Shown here: positions 63,355-64,000 of the stretch, piece after piece | How the letters are laid out: each line of letters opens with the position of its first letter | Position numbering within the stretch: the stretch's first letter is position 1 | DNA from: Kiritimatiellia bacterium | GTDB lineage: Bacteria; Verrucomicrobiota; Kiritimatiellia; JAFGHX01 | Assembly: GCA_016929905.1 (NCBI GenBank) | Contig: JAFGHX010000285.1 | Location: forward strand, 1 to 64,000 | Direction of reading: 5' to 3' | DNA length: 64,000 nucleotides | Program-made: the position numbers and the translations under genes | Notes under the pieces: generated by a model | The model's input: only the letters and a program-made list of their open reading frames with translations | Database searches by the model: none | What the model was told of the DNA's origin: nothing

Positions 63355-63437
63355 CCTCGCTCCTCCCTGCATGCCCATCCCGAAGGACGAGACAAGCATA
63401 CCGGCAGGCGCGGGCACGGCGCTTTGCGCTTCTTGCG

Positions 63438-64000
63438 CTATTCTTTGCAGATCTTGCGGTATTGGAGGGGGGAAACGCCCATTTCCCGCTTGAATACACG
63501 GTTGAAGTGGGACAGGTCGTTGAAGCCGGCCTCGAGACTGATGTAGCTCACCTTCAGCTCGGTATCGCGCAGAAGTTCCTTAGCGCGTTCGAGCCGCTTC
63601 AACGTGATATAGGTGACCAGCGGCATGCCGGTGACTCGCTTGAACACGCTGCTGAAGTACGTTGACGAGACACCGGCCTCCTCCGCCAGCTTGTCGAGCG
63701 AGAGCGCTTCCTGCAGATGCGCGTCGATATACTCCGCCATCGCACGGACCAGCTTGTCCGTCGCCGTGAATACATGCCGGCGCCGGCGCCCGCTGAGGAA
63801 CGCGCGCCAGACGATCGCGAGGATAGCGGTCATATACCCGGCGCACAGCGTGGACGCCCCGCGTTCGGCCTCGAAATCCGCGTGCCACGCCCGCGCAGTC
63901 AGGTAGGCAAAGTCCGCTTTCTCCCCTTCGTCGAGCAGGACCAGATGCGGCTTGCCGCGCGGCCGGTTCACAAAGAGCCGGTCCAGATCCAGCCCCTCGA
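63438..64000 (-). CDS. AraC-family transcriptional regulator, C-terminal part
   Basis: The frame is open to the edge of the window, so the N terminus (sensor domain) is not seen. The last ~100 residues form the double helix-turn-helix of AraC proteins: LDKLAEEAGVSSTYFSSVFK, then RVTGMPLVTYITLKRLERAK, and the second element VSYISLEAGFNDLSHFNRVF, ending KREMGVSPLQYRKICKE. It probably activates the glycosidase / aldo-keto reductase / CotH operon downstream in response to a sugar. The sequence after the stop has a CGCAAGA-type simple repeat. Confidence 0.87.
   Translation of the reverse strand, partial: EGLDLDRLFVNRPRGKPHLVLLDEGEKADFAYLTARAWHADFEAERGASTLCAGYMTAILAIVWRAFLSGRRRRHVFTATDKLVRAMAEYIDAHLQEALSLDKLAEEAGVSSTYFSSVFKRVTGMPLVTYITLKRLERAKELLRDTELKVSYISLEAGFNDLSHFNRVFKREMGVSPLQYRKICKE

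Overview
The window is GC-rich bacterial DNA, and its gene content points to the PVC superphylum (Verrucomicrobiota, Kiritimatiellota, Lentisphaerota or a relative). The reasons are an ECF sigma factor translationally coupled to a FecR/LamG membrane anti-sigma-like protein, a Tat-exported sulfatase, giant CotH/lamin-tail/FN3 exoproteins, and Ca-binding DxDxDG segments followed by a C-terminal beta domain. This placement is inference; there is no rRNA or other marker gene. I saw no tRNA, CRISPR array or transposase gene.

Layout. (1) 1-7.2 kb: the end of a modular surface protein, two related SxxK serine hydrolases on either side of an AAA_14/DUF4143 ATPase, and a convergent FAD-dependent oxidoreductase. 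(2) 7.9-17 kb: an ECF sigma/FecR-LamG pair, then two exported papain-like (C1) peptidases with FN3, beta-sandwich, Ca-binding and tail modules. A 33-bp bipartite element (TGTTACA...CGGAACAGTA) precedes the sigma gene and both peptidase genes. (3) 17-20.7 kb, minus strand: a Sel1-repeat protein and a five-PAS histidine kinase overlapping by 4 bp. (4) 21-41 kb, plus strand: giant CotH protein 1, an S1 sulfatase, a seven-repeat propeller-like surface protein, and giant CotH protein 2 behind a sigma-54-type promoter. (5) 41.3-42.5 kb: a second AAA_14/DUF4143 ATPase with an AT-rich upstream region, followed by a 168-bp palindromic MITE-like element. (6) 42.7-51.8 kb, minus strand: an IclR-led sugar operon of arabinose-isomerase-like protein, beta-helix protein, GH106-like glycosidase and GlcD-type FAD oxidase. 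(7) 52.1-53.8 kb: a two-domain nitrilase whose second domain has lost its catalytic residues. (8) 54.2-64 kb, minus strand: an AraC regulator (cut by the window edge), a DUF5060-like glycosidase, an aldo/keto reductase and giant CotH protein 3.

The main theme is a family of seven very large exported proteins that share interchangeable modules: a galactose-binding-like beta-sandwich (13 copies), FN3, an unnamed ~200-residue FTAYND domain (5 copies), a Ca-binding segment, and a C-terminal domain ending in Y-R-[AG]-R-V-W-L-E. At fixed positions inside these modules the DNA is a 7-bp or 9-bp tandem repeat read in frame. The same kinds of short repeats occur in intergenic DNA. This suggests that simple repeats have been captured as protein linkers and spread with the modules. 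Together with the sulfatase, glycosidases, sugar isomerase, oxidases, ECF element and sigma-54 promoter, the window looks like a regulated system for attaching to and breaking down complex sulfated or rhamnose-type glycans. The functional link between the parts is inference.
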